From: Fistularia commersonii
Lineage: Eukaryota; Chordata; Actinopteri; Syngnathiformes; Fistulariidae
Assembly (NCBI GenBank): GCA_037954325.1
Contig: JBBMNZ010000054.1
Coordinates: forward strand, 137,501-201,500
Reading direction: 5' to 3'
DNA: 64,000 nt
The notes beneath the pieces were generated by a model. It was not told the DNA's origin. It ran no database searches and worked only from the letters and a program-made list of their open reading frames with translations. Shown here piece by piece: positions 32,542-44,309 of the stretch. Position numbers and translations under genes: made by a program. How positions within the stretch are numbered: the first letter of the stretch is position 1; the number at the start of each line of letters is the position of its first letter.

Positions 32542-33960
32542 CAGGAGACCAAACTGATTGTTATGTTTGTACGGTAATGCCAATATCAATGTCTCATAAC
32601 CCGACTATACAACCTCATCCAATTAACCAAAGTGAGACCTTGTCTATAATATGGGTATATTCCCAAGGATTGAGTCAGAGATTTGGAATTTTTCAGAATA
32701 TAACAAATACCTCAGTCCTTCCTTTTCTGCCTTACGATCCATCCAAATGGCGATTACCAGCTGATTATTCTATGGTAACCAATAAAACTGTCATTGAGGG
32801 ATTCACTCTAATGACAATACAAAAGACACCACCATTTTGTATGAAACGACAGTGTGGTAAGAAAGAGCATTATCTAGGCCAACTACAGTGTGACACTGTG
32901 CTAGATAAGGAAACGGATAGACCGGTTAGGAAAACCTATGACTACTATAATAATAGTATATGTGAGGTTGGAAAGTGGGGAATGGGCGTGTGTGCCATGA
33001 ATCTGACAGCCCTCAAGCCATTATTGGGCATTGAAACAAACCTCACCAAATCTGGTATACCACCATGGAGGATTTTTGCATTCCCACACAAATACGGTTA
33101 TCCATACATGCCCAAAAACACATGTATGGATTTGTGGCAAACGGGCATTTCTGTATCTGCCTGAACATTGGTGTGGCACATGCTATTTGGCCCGATTAGG
33201 AAGTGCTATGACTTTTATACCAGAGCATAACATGACTCATAACGTACAACTCATTAGGCCTATGGGACATGAACGTAGTCGAAGAGCCTTGATAAGTGAC
33301 TCTAGAGGAATACTTATGACAATGTTCCCTAACTATGGTGTAGCCTACTCGGGACATCGAATGAATGAGGTCTGGGCGACATTACAGAACCTAACGTCAA
33401 GGGTTCTAGAATTGAATGGACTGATACAAAACAATCCAGAGACTATGGCTATGAAAGAAATGCTTTTACAAAATCGTATGGCTTTAGATATTGTCTTAGC
33501 CAAGGAAGGTGGTGTATGTGCGATAATAGGACAACAATGTTGCACATATATCCCAGACATGCGAGACAATTTCACAGCAATTCATGACAAATTGACGACA
33601 TTAAAGAACCAACTAGAGGGTAAAGAGGACAGTGATACTTTAATGTCGTTTTTACAGTTTGACCCTCTTGGATGGATCATCAACGGAACTTGGTGGCAAA
33701 TACTTTTAAAGTGCCTTACACCTGTGATTGTGATTCTTATTTTGTTTTGTTTATTTACTATGTGCGTTATTCCTTGTTTGAGAAGCATGATTGCTAAAAT
33801 GGCTTCCGCAGCCTTTGTCCAGATGGCAATAGTAGCAGTGCAGACCCAACCAAGGACTCACTACACTGGACAGATATATGAGCAACTGCCTATAAGTGAT
33901 TCAGAAAAAGAAAATGATAATGATTCGACTGTGGAGGACGACGACCATGATGTTGTATGA
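32542..33960 (+). pseudogene. Endogenous retrovirus gamma-type envelope, copy 2
   Basis: Offset 15877 from copy 1, with the same frameshift near 33142. The second frame shows about seven residue differences from copy 1 over 309 codons. The furin-type RSRR, the CX6CC motif and the membrane segment are all unchanged. Both genes are broken at the same place, so neither encodes a full envelope. Confidence 0.88.
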
Positions 33961-34144
33961 AGTGTTATCTGTAAACTATGTACCAACATGGCATGATGAT
34001 GCTGAAGAGTTTAACATTGTTCGGAGTCTCATAAACAGGAGAGAATTGTTAGAGTTTACTCTCTATTTCTATAACTATGTTATTTCGACTACTCACATGA
34101 AGTTAGCCAGACATGCTAGAGCACAAAAGACCTTTGTCCTCTAA
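33947..34144 (+). other. Small open frame overlapping the env end, copy 2
   Basis: Identical 65-codon frame to 18070-18267. Confidence 0.3.
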
Positions 34145-34510
34145 CAAGAGTTGGGCCCTCCAAGATATTCCAATGGTCGTAAACATCTTTAGATAAGAAC
34201 CTACCCCCCGTAAACGTAAATCTAAACGAGGATAAACGCTTCTGGAGAGAAACCTGACCACCCCTGTATATCATCCTGGTCAACTTCACATATGCATGAA
34301 CTATACTATTAAATAAATGTTGTTATGTAAATAAACACTTTCACACAATAAAAAGCCGAGCAAGGAGGAACTCGGGGGGATTCTCTGGATCTTGGCTCCA
34401 AAGAGCGCTGAGTCTCCCCCTCTGCAGAGCACAAAAGAATAGTCGCTTGTCTGTGTTATTTCTTATGATAACCTCAGTCTCCTCTTTACAGGTTTTAACT
34501 TAGACCAGCA
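34145..34510 (+). repeat. Probable retroviral LTR or 3' region, copy 2
   Basis: Same features as 18268-18640, with small indels (for example AAAGAGCGCTG against AAAGAGCGCGCTG). Confidence 0.5.
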
Positions 34511-35336
34511 TGAATTACAATTACTCTCCAACAGCCGCGAGTGGAGCATCTACCTGCATGTCCAGAAGCTTCCTGTTCAGCAGGGCAGGTCGAATGGTGT
34601 TAAAAGCACTGGAGAAGTCAAAGAACATGACTCTCACAGTGCTTCCTGCCTCCTCCAGGTGTGTGTAGATTCTGTGCAGCAGGAAGATGATGGCGTCTTC
34701 CACTCCTATCCGTGGGTGGTATGCGAACCGCAGGGGGTCCAGCGAAGGTCCGACGACTGTGCCAAGGTGCCTCAGGACGAGCCTCTCCAGCGACTTCATG
34801 ACGTATGATGTCAGGGCCACCGGTCTGTAGTCGTTGTGTCTGCTGGGATGCTTCACCTCGGGCGCTGGAACCAGGCATGAGGTTTTCCACCGGTCGGGGA
34901 CAACCATCTGGGTCAGGCTCAGGTTGAAGAGATGTGAGAAGATCCCACACAGCTGAGAGGCACATCCTTTCAGCACTCTGGGGCTAAGGCCGTCAGGGCC
35001 AGCAGCTTTCCTGGGAGGAAGGCGGCTGAACTCTCTTCTCACCTCCTCAGCGGTGAAGGCGACAGGAGGGGGTGGAGAGAGTCCCAGTGGGGGGCAGAGA
35101 GAGTCCCAGTGGGGGGCAGGACGGCTGAGGTGTAAACGAGACATCGCCCAGGGAAGCAGAAGAGGTGCGTGGGGGAGGGGGAAAGCTCCTTAAAGTGAGG
35201 GGTGAGGGCACAGGGGAAGGAAAGTCCTGAGAGGAACTGGGGGGAGGGTGGGCGGAGGCACCTTCATCAAATCTGTTAAAAAACAGGTTTAGTTTGTTTG
35301 CCTCCTGCAAGTCTCCTTCCATCATCTGGCTTGCTT
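34511..35336 (-). pseudogene. CR1/L2/Rex-like LINE reverse transcriptase fragment, copy 2
   Basis: Counterpart of 18641-19440 with an extra 22-bp tandem duplication near 35090-35120 (AGAGAGTCCCAGTGGGGGGC repeated) that shifts the frame, so the open parts are 34521-35144 and 35047-35325. Confidence 0.8.
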
Positions 35337-35419
35337 GTTTTCCATGGCCAGTGATGAGTTTGCAGTATCGTCGCTCTTCTCAGCGGCTCCAAACTGTCTT
35401 CAGCCGTCTTTGGGGGTTT
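35337..35419 (-). other. Copia family III leader, copy 2
   Basis: Same as 19441-19523. Confidence 0.5.
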
Positions 35420-35434
35420 CCTGGGCCCATAACC
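35420..35434 (-). promoter_or_regulatory. Primer-binding site, copia family III, copy 2
   Basis: GGTTATGGGCCCAGG on -, adjacent to the LTR. Confidence 0.85.
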
Positions 35435-35656
35435 TGTTATCAGAGGTTATCTGTGCAGTAGATCTGCGTGCTACCCCTCAATACCGACTGGGTCTTTTAC
35501 GGAGGAATAATATGTGTGACACGCCTCTTGCTTTGCAGAACTGGAAGAAGTTGAGTTTATTTTCAAGCAAATAAAAACACTACGGACAGACCGGAAGCTG
35601 GGACTGGCCATTCAAAATAAAAGGGAAATAACTGAGAGCATATTTCTCAGATAACA
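35435..35656 (-). repeat. 222-bp LTR of copia family III (5' LTR), copy 2
   Basis: Same termini and length as 19539-19760. Confidence 0.82.
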
Positions 35657-36726
35657 ACTGCACTTTCTGTCCAGAATTGAGATTCCCTGGAGTGACAGTC
35701 GGGGTAACTGTGGTTGTACGGTTCGGTGCGTCATTATATTTTTGGTCAGGAATACAAATTGTCGAGGCAGTGCGTTTCGTAACTTTATCAACTCTAATAT
35801 GGGAGGCTTAAATCTGTGTGTAGTACAGAACTGTTCATAGTCTAGAGGACTGCCATTGTCATCCATCAAGTCAATTATTGACCATATACCTTTCTCAAAC
35901 CATTCCTTGTAAAACAGAGGTTTGTTGCCACGCAGTACATATCTATTGTTCCAAATTATTGTACTGTGTGGTGAGAAATTGTGTACATATATCATTTTCC
36001 AGTATAATAGTATTTGTTTATGGAACTCTGAAAATTGGACAGGAATCTTGTTGATATCCAAGTCAGAGATAAGTAGAAGACTTAGGCCACCGACTATGTT
36101 GAATAAGTAGTTTGGAGTACAATACCAGAAAGAATAATGATGTTTGATCCAGGATTTCAACCAGTTCACCTTCAATGTCCCATTCAGGCAGTCCAACTCT
36201 ATCACTTTCAGCCCTCCTTCACTTGTTTCTTTCACCGTATGTGATTTTTTTAGATGGTGTGGTCTGTTCCTCCAGATAAAGTTGAAATTTATTTGGTTAA
36301 TAGATTTTATGAGTTGATTTGGAGCAGCATTGGAATACACTGGGTATATACATCTGGATAAACATTCCATTTTACTCAAATATATCCGGCCTAATATTGA
36401 TAAATCTCTTTGGAGCCATATATTCAATTTAGCTTTACTTTGATTCAGTTTAGATTCAATGTTCCTGGACTGATTTAACTTTTGGTCCTTAGATAGGAAA
36501 ATGCTCAAGTATTTTATTTCTGATTTGATAGGAACATTGCTGTTTTCCTTTAGTGGCAGCTCAAGAAGTTTGCATTTCTTTAAGTTTAATGACAATCCTG
36601 AAGCCTTGTAGAATGTTTTAATTTTTTCAACGCTTATTGGGACTTGATGTTCATTTTTCAAAACTAAGGTTGTGTCATCTGCCAGCAGGCTAATAACAAT
36701 TTCTGTCCCCGACATTATTTCTGTCC
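35657..36726 (-). pseudogene. L1-type LINE ORF2 fragment, copy 2
   Basis: Counterpart of 19761-20838 and open throughout, so a long frame runs from the CA tract to the LTR. It holds LADDTTLVL and the thumb/C-terminal region. It lacks the 12 bp (GTGAGTCATGCA on +) that other copies have near 36556. The 5' truncation point against CA is identical to the other copies. Confidence 0.83.
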
Positions 36727-36734
36727 CACACATA

Positions 36735-36823
<89 letters not shown>

Positions 36824-36828
36824 ACACT
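36727..36828. repeat. (CA)n microsatellite at the L1 5' truncation
   Basis: About 100 bp of nearly pure CA directly at the L1 5' end. Confidence 0.9.
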
Positions 36829-37265
36829 TTAATTCCACTCTTTTATATACGCATGTCTGGAGTTCCGGGAGCTCGTTCTCAACGTTCTGGGGATAATCAT
36901 AGCTGTGCTGATAGCATTCGCCGAAACGCGCCCCCCCCCACACCACCAGCACCACCACCACCCCACACACATTAGCTCCTCCATTCATTCACATGTACAC
37001 GCCGGCTGCTCCGGGAGCTCCACGCCGACGTTTCGGTGATCGATGTCCGCAGAAGGTGCACCATTGCCGGTCTGCGGTGTCCTGTAGACCCCCCCCCCCT
37101 CCATACACACATGCAATACGCCTTGAAACGCATCGCTCGCACCGACGCGGGGAATATTTTACCCTACTTCCACAACAACGGCGAGAATCGCGTTGCGTCG
37201 GAAGGGGGGGGGGGGCATTAAGGGGGGGAGAGAGAGAGGCATGGAGATTTTCTCAGCCTCTCATT
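36829..37265. repeat. Repeat B
   Basis: Full order of repeat B including the shared core at 36984-37090 and a shortened G-rich end. Roughly 11 mismatches over 76 positions separate this core from the repeat D core (by eye). Confidence 0.78.
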
Positions 37266-37724
37266 CTTTTTTTTTTTTTTTAATTGAACATAAATAGTAC
37301 ACACAACTATACAAATGTACAAATAAACATGGCAAGGTAGCACTGAATGTCAATGAAACAACCAGGCATGAGGAAGCAAAGGACATAAGGACATTCGTTC
37401 TGTATGGAATCAGAAGTTAATAGTGTTAACGGTTTGTGAGAAATTTACAATGCTAGACAAAAAAAGAAATTAAAATGAAATAATTAAATCAATAGATTGA
37501 CTAATAAAAAATTAAAACGAAAAAAAGATTGCAAGGGGAGTACAACATGTAATTAAGTTGGCGACTCACACGGAATCTCAGATATCAAACTGTATATTTT
37601 TTGTTGATTATATATAGATATATACAAAACAAACATATATTGTTTGTTGTTGTTTATTTTTGGGATATATTGAGGAATATTTGTTGGAAAGGAGTCACAA
37701 TCGCTTTTTGACAATGTCGAAGTG
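37266..37724 (-). mobile_element. L1 3' UTR joined to an ORF2 N-terminal scrap
   Basis: T-run, 3' UTR, then about 37660-37724, which on - encodes part of the L1 segment between endonuclease and RT (KSDCDSFPTNIPQYIPK). The middle of the element is deleted. Confidence 0.65.
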
Positions 37725-37927
37725 CTTCTTCTTCTTCTTCTTCTTCTTCTTTCGGCTTTTCCCGTTAGGGGTCGCCACAGCGAGTCAACTTTCTCCATCT
37801 AACCCTATTCTCTGTATCTTCCTCTCTCACACCAGCTACTTTCATATCCTCTCTCACTACGTCCATAAATCTTCTCTTTGGTCTTCCTCGAGACCTCTTG
37901 CCTGGCAGCTCCAATTCCAGCATCCGT
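37725..37927 (-). mobile_element. RTE LINE 3' end, short
   Basis: About 200 bp: GAA tail (37725-37751 as CTT on +), the GGCGACCCCTAACGGGAAAAGC tail split by small changes, and C-terminal codons (GRPKRRFMDVV-like). It bridges copia II RT and L1-derived DNA. Confidence 0.82.
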
Positions 37928-39769
37928 CATGTTGAACTTGAATTTCATGTTCTGTTTAAATGTGCTGAGTGCATCATTGCTGCTTGCGGCAATAATTAAA
38001 TCATCTACCCAAATTATTACAATGATTGTGTCACCATTTTCCGTCTGTTTTCTGTACACACAGTGGTCAGAGAGATTTCTCACAAAGTTGTCCTGTTCTA
38101 AATGGTCATTAAGGAGTTCATACCAGTTTCTTCCTGATTGTTTCAGGCCATAAAGAGATTTCTTTAATCTATACACTAGTTTCTCTCCTGTTTCTGACAT
38201 CATTTCAAACCCTTCTGGTTGTTCCAAGAAAATCTCCTCATGTATAGGAGCATGTAAATATGCCGTCTTAACATCCATTTGATGGACAATGAGGTTATTT
38301 TGTACGGCTATCTGCATTAGTGCCCGCACTGATGTAATGTTAGCTGTCGGTGCAAAAGTTTCATAGTAGTCTATGCCTTCTGTTTGATTGTAACCCTTAG
38401 CTACATATCTGGCCTTAAATATTTGTCCTCCTTCAGCATTTTCTTTAAGGGCAAATACCCATTTTCCTCCAATTACTTTTCTCCCTTCAGGTAAAGTTGT
38501 CAGTTCAAATGTGTCATTCTGTTTAAGCGAGTCAATCTCTTCCCTCATGGCACAATTCCACCCGGGTGCCAGTGGTGACTTCAGTGCTTCACTATAATTC
38601 TGTGGGACTCCGCACACAGTCCTGTAACAGTAATCAATAGTTGTATGATTTTTATCATTGTTAATATAGTCTGTCTGATAATCCTCTAAATACCTTGGAA
38701 CGACCCTTTTTCGTCTAGGATAGCGACTGGTTTGATTATATCTGGGTTTTATGTCTGACCTCGTCTCTTTTTCATTTTGGACATTTTCTGCTGTTTCTTC
38801 GTCATGTGACACATCTGCGTTAGTACTCTCATCCTCATTTTGTATATGGTTGTCTGTTTTATTTTCACTTTGTGACACATCTATACTGGTTTCATCTGTA
38901 GATTCTGTGTCTTCATATCCCTGGATTTCTGTCTCATAATCATCAGTTTGTGTTTGTTGTTCAATTCTTCCCTTTTTGATCAATTTCACCAGTCTCTGTT
39001 TTGACACTTTTTCTGTAAGTGGATTATAGACCAGGTATGAAGGGCTTTTCTTACTGTATCCCACAAATATTCCTCTTTCACATCTGGGATCCAATTTCTT
39101 AGTGTCATGTTTGTATGCAGAACACTCAGTTCCGAATATCCACATTTTTGAAAGATTTGGCTTTCTCCCTGTTAACATGAAGTATGGGGTATTTTTGTGT
39201 CTGTCATTGTAACATCTATTTCGAATATGGGCAGCGGTCTGGACAGCATAAGGCCACAAAACCTTTGGTAATCCTTTTGCTATTAGCATACACCTTGCCA
39301 TTTCAAAAAGGGTCCTCCATTGTCTTTCTGCTGTCCCATTTGGATGGGGAGAGTATGGGGATGATGTTTCATGTCTTATGCCTTTCTCCCTTAGAAGAGA
39401 TTGAAAAGCATTTCCTGTGTATTCAGTCCCGTTGTCTGACCTGATACATTTGACACGACCATACGCTGCGCTGTCAGCAAGGAACTTCTCTGTTGCTAAT
39501 GTAGCTTCACTCTTGTATTTGAGAAAATATACAAATACTGCCCCTGAATAATCATCTGTGAATGAAATGACATACTTATGCCCTTCTTGACCAGCTGGTT
39601 CAATCGGGCCTGATAAGTCAGTGTGTACCATTTTTAGGGGTGCATCAGCTTTTGCATCAGCTTGCCTGTTTCTGCTATTTGTGAATTTTCACTCCGTGCA
39701 TACGTTACAGTCTACGTTACAGTCTACCTTGGTCTGACCTGTAATCTTCATACCCTCAACTAAGTTTGG
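37928..39769 (-). pseudogene. Copia family II integrase and reverse transcriptase (5' half of split element)
   Basis: On -: integrase zinc region with an in-frame TGA near 39690 and a small tandem duplication; integrase core numbered from 39631 with D5, D66 and E102 (D-D-35-E spacing); an acidic linker (about 240-300); RT with FALKENAEGGQIFKARYVAKG, HQMDVKTAYLHAPI and WVDDL at 541-545. The copia sequence ends at about 37928, about 75 bp past the site where RTE sits in the other copies, and runs into RTE sequence. That RTE site is empty here. Confidence 0.9.
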
Positions 39770-41170
39770 TCATTTTAATACATCTTTTACATTGCAGTGT
39801 CCCATAATCTCATGCCATGTTTTGACATCACAAGTTAAGTTTACTCTATCTCTGGACATCATGTCATTTACTGTATCATCATAAAGTTGTTGATAATTTA
39901 CCGTTCTTATGTAGTAGAGTCTGTCACATTCCTCAATGCTGAAATTTTTTCCTTCTTTGGTTATGAGTCTGTTCTCTCCTTCTTTGAATATCACGCTGGT
40001 TCCATCAGCTGTGGCTGCCTTCACCGATATGAAGTCCTGAGGATATGATGGGATGAATAAGGCTCCCCTTAAGGTTACCAGGACAGGTTTTCCTTCAATG
40101 TCCTGGAGTAACACTTCTGCATCACCTCTTTTTAGTGCCACTTTGTTTCTTCTGGTCCCGTCTGCTAGCTCCATGTAATGTTTGTTTGGGTTGAAAAACT
40201 CATCAAATCTTATGAATTTGTCTTCTTGTGTTATGATGTGTGATGTAGCGCCACAGTCTACCATCAGTCCATTTTTTCTGATATTTTCCGGAGGGACTTT
40301 TTGACTGACCTTGAATACAAAAGTTTGCTCATCTTCCTTATCTTTGTCTTGGATGTCTGTGTTTTGTTTGACCGAGTCTTCTTTGGGCTTGGATTTTCTT
40401 CTGCATGTCTCATCGGTGTGGGTTGTGCTTCTGTGATAGCTGCACCATTTTGGCCCTGATTTTTGGTGACAAGCTTTTGCCATATGGCCACGGTTTCCAC
40501 ATCCATAGCAGATCACCGTTGACATGTCCACTTTCATTACATTGTCTGATTTGGTTTTGCTGTCAAACTTTTCAGTCTCTTCATAACTTCTTAGTTTACT
40601 CTTGAACTGAATAAACGTCATTTCTTCACTGCTCTGAGTTACGTGAATGACGAAGGGCTTGTACGGTTCTGGAAGCCCTTTCATAACCATAGCGATCATC
40701 AGCTCATCACTTATCACCTGTTTTGTGTTTCTCAGAGCGGTGACTGCCTTTTCTGCTCTGATAATGTAATCTGTTATTGTTTCGTCGGGTTCCTTCTTGA
40801 GTGAGCATAGTTCGCTGTACAGGGAAATAATTCTGGGCTTACCCTGGCTGGCGTAATGATCCCGTAATATTTTCAAAGCTTTTCGACCGTCATCTGCGGC
40901 TTCCCTCATTACCAATGATAGACTTTTATCATCGAGGAACTGGATAAGCTCAGCGTAGCATTCTGCATTTTTATCTGGGTCGGGCTCAACAGTTGAAAGT
41001 ATTGTCTCTTTCAAACCTTCGAGTCGCATGTGTCCCAGAAACTTTACTTCCCAAAGCTCGTAGTTGTTTTCGTCTCCATCGAAAACCAAACGTTGCCATC
41101 TTCCTCCTTTTGTTCGTTGCCTGGGCCCATAACCTGTTGCGTTTAAGTTTGCAGCTTCTTCGTTTTCCAT
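39770..41170 (-). pseudogene. Copia family II Gag-protease; start lies in the LTR
   Basis: 466 codons from the first in-frame ATG (41170), which is 36 bp inside the 5' LTR. The first 12 codons end exactly at the LTR boundary and the next five (GYGPR) are the PBS. Gag homology follows (NYELWEVKFLGHMRLEGLK, LDDKSLSLVMREAADDGR), then a CCHC knuckle at 221-234 (CYGCGNRGHMAKAC) and a protease motif at D305 (DCGA; most copia proteases have DSGA or DTGA). The frame stops at TGA after the pre-integrase HEIMGHCN block. No other in-frame ATG precedes the conserved Gag start region. Confidence 0.88.
41120..41134 (-). promoter_or_regulatory. Primer-binding site, copia family II
   Basis: GGTTATGGGCCCAGG on -, immediately after the LTR, complementary to the initiator tRNA-Met anticodon arm. 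It lies inside the Gag frame. Confidence 0.88.
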
Positions 41171-41490
41171 GTTTCGGAAGGAATTCACAAGTTTGCCTTG
41201 TTTGAATCGTCTTTTATTTTCTTCTTCACAGCTCCGGGAATCAACATCGGTTAGCCATGGGACATGTACAGTACAGAGTGAGGGAAAAATTCCCGCCAGC
41301 ACCGCTATACCAAAAAAAGAACACTGACGTAGAAGTTAACGTCAAGTTAGCTGAACAGTCGCGAAAAACTAAAACAAGTCCCAAACCTTGTCATAAAGTG
41401 CCATACATTTCCTGAGAGTAGATACAAATAAAACATATGTATACTAGAATGTAAACTCAAATAAAACTAATGAGATCACCTATCTCAACA
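41135..41490 (-). repeat. 5' LTR of copia family II (split element)
   Basis: 356 bp, TGTTGAGATAGG to AAACGCAACA on -. Followed on + by GTCCT (41491-41495), whose complement AGGAC also follows the 3' LTR at 49231-49235. Confidence 0.93.
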
Positions 41491-41970
41491 GTCCTTATGT
41501 CCTTTGCTTCCTCATGCCTGGTTGTTTCATTGACATTCAGTTCTACCTTGCCATGTTTATTTGTACATTTGTATATTTGTGTGTACTATTTATGTTCAAT
41601 TAAAAAAAAAAAAAAAAAAGAATGAGAGGCTGAGAAAATCTCCATGTCTCTCTCTCTCCCCCCCTTAATGCCCCCCCCCCCTCTTCCTCACGGCGGCCGA
41701 CGCAATGTGATTCTCGCCGTTGCTGTGGAAGTAGGGTAAAGGATTCCCCGCGTCGGTGCGAGCGATGCGTTTCAAGGCGTATTGCATGTGTGTATGGAGG
41801 GGGGGGGGTCTACAGGATACCGCAGGCCGGCAATGGTGCACCTTCTGCGGACATCGATCACCGAAACGTCGGCGTGGAGCTCCCGGAGCAGCCGGCGTGT
41901 ACATGTGAATGAATGGAGGAGCTAATGTGTGTGTGGTGGTGGTGGGGGGGGGGGGGGGGGGCGTTTCGGC
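41491..41970 (-). repeat. Repeat B and L1 3' UTR, inverted
   Basis: On - this reads repeat B core, G-run, GA-rich end, poly-T, then L1 3' UTR up to GGACATAAGGAC, where copia II is inserted. It is the only inverted B copy in the window. A G20-type run at about 41942-41961 precedes GCGTTTCGGC. Confidence 0.78.
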
Positions 41971-42230
41971 TCGACGGGAAAGAAACCAAATGTGTCACAA
42001 ATGCAAAAGTTTGGTGCTGTGTGCTATGCATACAAGCACAACAAAAAGAAACTTGACTCAAGAGGTGAGAAGGGAGTTTTCATTGGATATGACAAAAATA
42101 GTCCAGCTTATTTTGTATATTATCCAAATAGTGAAAGAGTACTAAAACAGACTGCTAAAATTTGTGTCGAACCCATCTCCAGAGCAACAAACCCAGACAG
42201 AGATGAGCTCAGACCAGGATGATGATGATA

Positions 42231-42310
<80 letters not shown>

Positions 42311-43261
42311 CAGTTAGACATTTAAAGAGGCAAGGAGTTCCCTCAATGCTGACAAGTGGATGAAATCTATGGACGAAGAGATGGAGTAATTGAGAGAGAA
42401 GAACACTTTTACCCTAACACAGCTACCCCAAGGCAAGTGTGCAGTGGGGGTGGGGGTGGGGGGTGGGGGGCGTATGCGCTAAAAAGAAATGAAGATGGCA
42501 CAAACAAATATAAAGCTCGTTATGTTGCTAAGGGCTACAGTCAAAAGTATGGCACGGATTTCGAGGAAACATTTTCTCCAACAGCAAATATGACAAGTGT
42601 GAGGGTGTTTATGCAGAAATCAGTTCCGGAAAATTTGTTCTTACACCAAATGGATGTAAAGACAGCCTATCTTCATGCACCCATAGATTGTGAGCTCTGT
42701 GTAGAACAACCAGAAGGGTATGAAGTGACAAATAAAAAACAGAAGCTGGTGTGTAAACTTAAAAAGTCACTATACGTCCCTGAACAAGCCGGTCGTCATT
42801 GGGATCTGATGCTCCATTCTTACTTGATTGACAATGACTTTATTCAGAATGAAGCAGATCATTGTGTTTATGTCAAAGAAAACCAAAATGACAAGGTCAT
42901 CATCATAATATGGGTAGATGATTTAATCATAGCTGCGAGTGATGAGGAAGTAATGAAAGAGGTGAAAATCATGCTTACAGCTAGATTTAAAATGAAGGAC
43001 ATGGGCAAAGTGATCAAAATCAATACCCAGAAAATATGTCAGTCAGAAGAGTGTGTTAAGATGTCACAAAGAAAATATGTGGAAAGGTAGCCCTACAGTA
43101 TTGTCCAACACAAGAGATGCCGGCACATGTTATGACAAAGCCTGCATCACAGTTTAAGTTGTTGAATTTTTCAAAGTTGTTGTTTGTTGTTTGGGTCATG
43201 AGTATTTTATTTTGATGTAAATGGGCAAAGATACCAATAATATGAGAGCAAGTGGGGGCGT
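41971..43261 (+). pseudogene. Copia family III integrase end, poly-Asp linker and RT, inverted copy
   Basis: Integrase C-terminus (FGAVCYAYKHNKKKLDSRGEK on one frame, broken by small indels), then a GAT tract (42219-42310) coding poly-Asp. A deletion then joins the linker to TTTAAAGAGGCAAGG, followed by RT with the full palm (HQMDVKTAYLHAPI, WVDDL) to QRKYVER and the RNase H end. The same integrase/GAT/RT joins occur at 52617-53314. Confidence 0.86.
42219..42310 (+). repeat. (GAT)n tract coding poly-Asp
   Basis: About 92 bp of GAT with one AAT. It expands an acidic linker of copia III; equivalents are 14823-14873, 30724-30753 and 52996-53067. Confidence 0.9.
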
Positions 43262-43798
43262 TGTTAACTGAGAAATATGCTCTCAATTATTTTCCGTTTT
43301 ATTTCCAAGGGCCAGTCTCAGCTTCCGGTCAACAGGATCCCGCAGACCGGCCAAGGTGCACCTTCTTCGGACACGGATCCCCGTGACGTCGGCGTGAAGC
43401 TCCGGGAGCACCAGACATGCACATATGAATAAGCGAAGGAGTCAACTCCATAAGTCCTCCACTCACGGCCTCGGTGTCACTGAATCGAGCAATTTGGTTT
43501 TTAATGTTTAAAAATCGGCTTAACATTGAGGTGGAAAACACAGCGGTATCGTTAAAATACAGTAACAGGGTGATAACATCCATGTAAGAAGTGGAGGGGG
43601 ATTTATTGCACTCACGGCCCCACTCGTTTATTCCTCTCATACACAGCGGCCAGATCACCTGCTGGAGCTCCAAGCGCTGTGCACAGTCGGATGCCGCCAT
43701 CTAGCGGACATAAAATGTAAGGAAGCGGAGGGAGAAAGCCATCCGGTGTTCCCCGAGTAGCGGCGACGAACGAGTTTAGAGCCGTGGAGAAGGTTTGC
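43262..43798 (+). repeat. Copia III LTR stub and repeat D, inverted copy h
   Basis: TGTTAACTGAGAAATATGC starts the LTR stub (43262-43330); repeat D follows to GGTTTGC. The stub matches 27188-27256 (TTATTTCCAAGGGCC). Confidence 0.77.
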
Positions 43799-43817
43799 TT
43801 CCCCCCCAACCTCTCTT

Positions 43818-43852
<35 letters not shown>

Positions 43853-44309
43853 CTTCTTCTTCTTCTTCTTCTTCTTTTGTCTTTTCCCGTCAGGTGTGGC
43901 CACAGCGAGTCAACTTTCTCCATCTAACCCTATTCTCCGTATCCTCCTCTCTCACACCAACTACCTTCATATCCTCTCTCACCACGTCCATAAATCCTCT
44001 CTTTGGTCTTCCTCGAGACCTCTTGCCTTGCAGCTCCAATTCCAGCATCCGTCTACCAATATATTCTCTATCCCTCCTCTGTACATGACCGAACCATCTC
44101 AGTCTGGCTTCTCTGACCTTCTCTCCAAAACATCGAACATGTGCTGTTCCTCTGATACTCATTCCTGATCCTATCAATCCTGGTCACTCCGTAAGAGAAC
44201 CTCAACATCTTCATATCTGCAACCTCTAGTTCTGCCTGCTGTCTTTTTGTCATTGTAACAGTTTCTAGTCCATACATCATCGCTGGTCTGACCACTGTCT
44301 TGTACACCT
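43799..44309 (-). pseudogene. RTE LINE C-terminus, 3' end and GAA tract, inverted copy
   Basis: Reverse complement counterpart of 28388-28901, including the same GAGTATCAGAGG deletion. The GAA tract is at 43823-43877. Confidence 0.83.
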
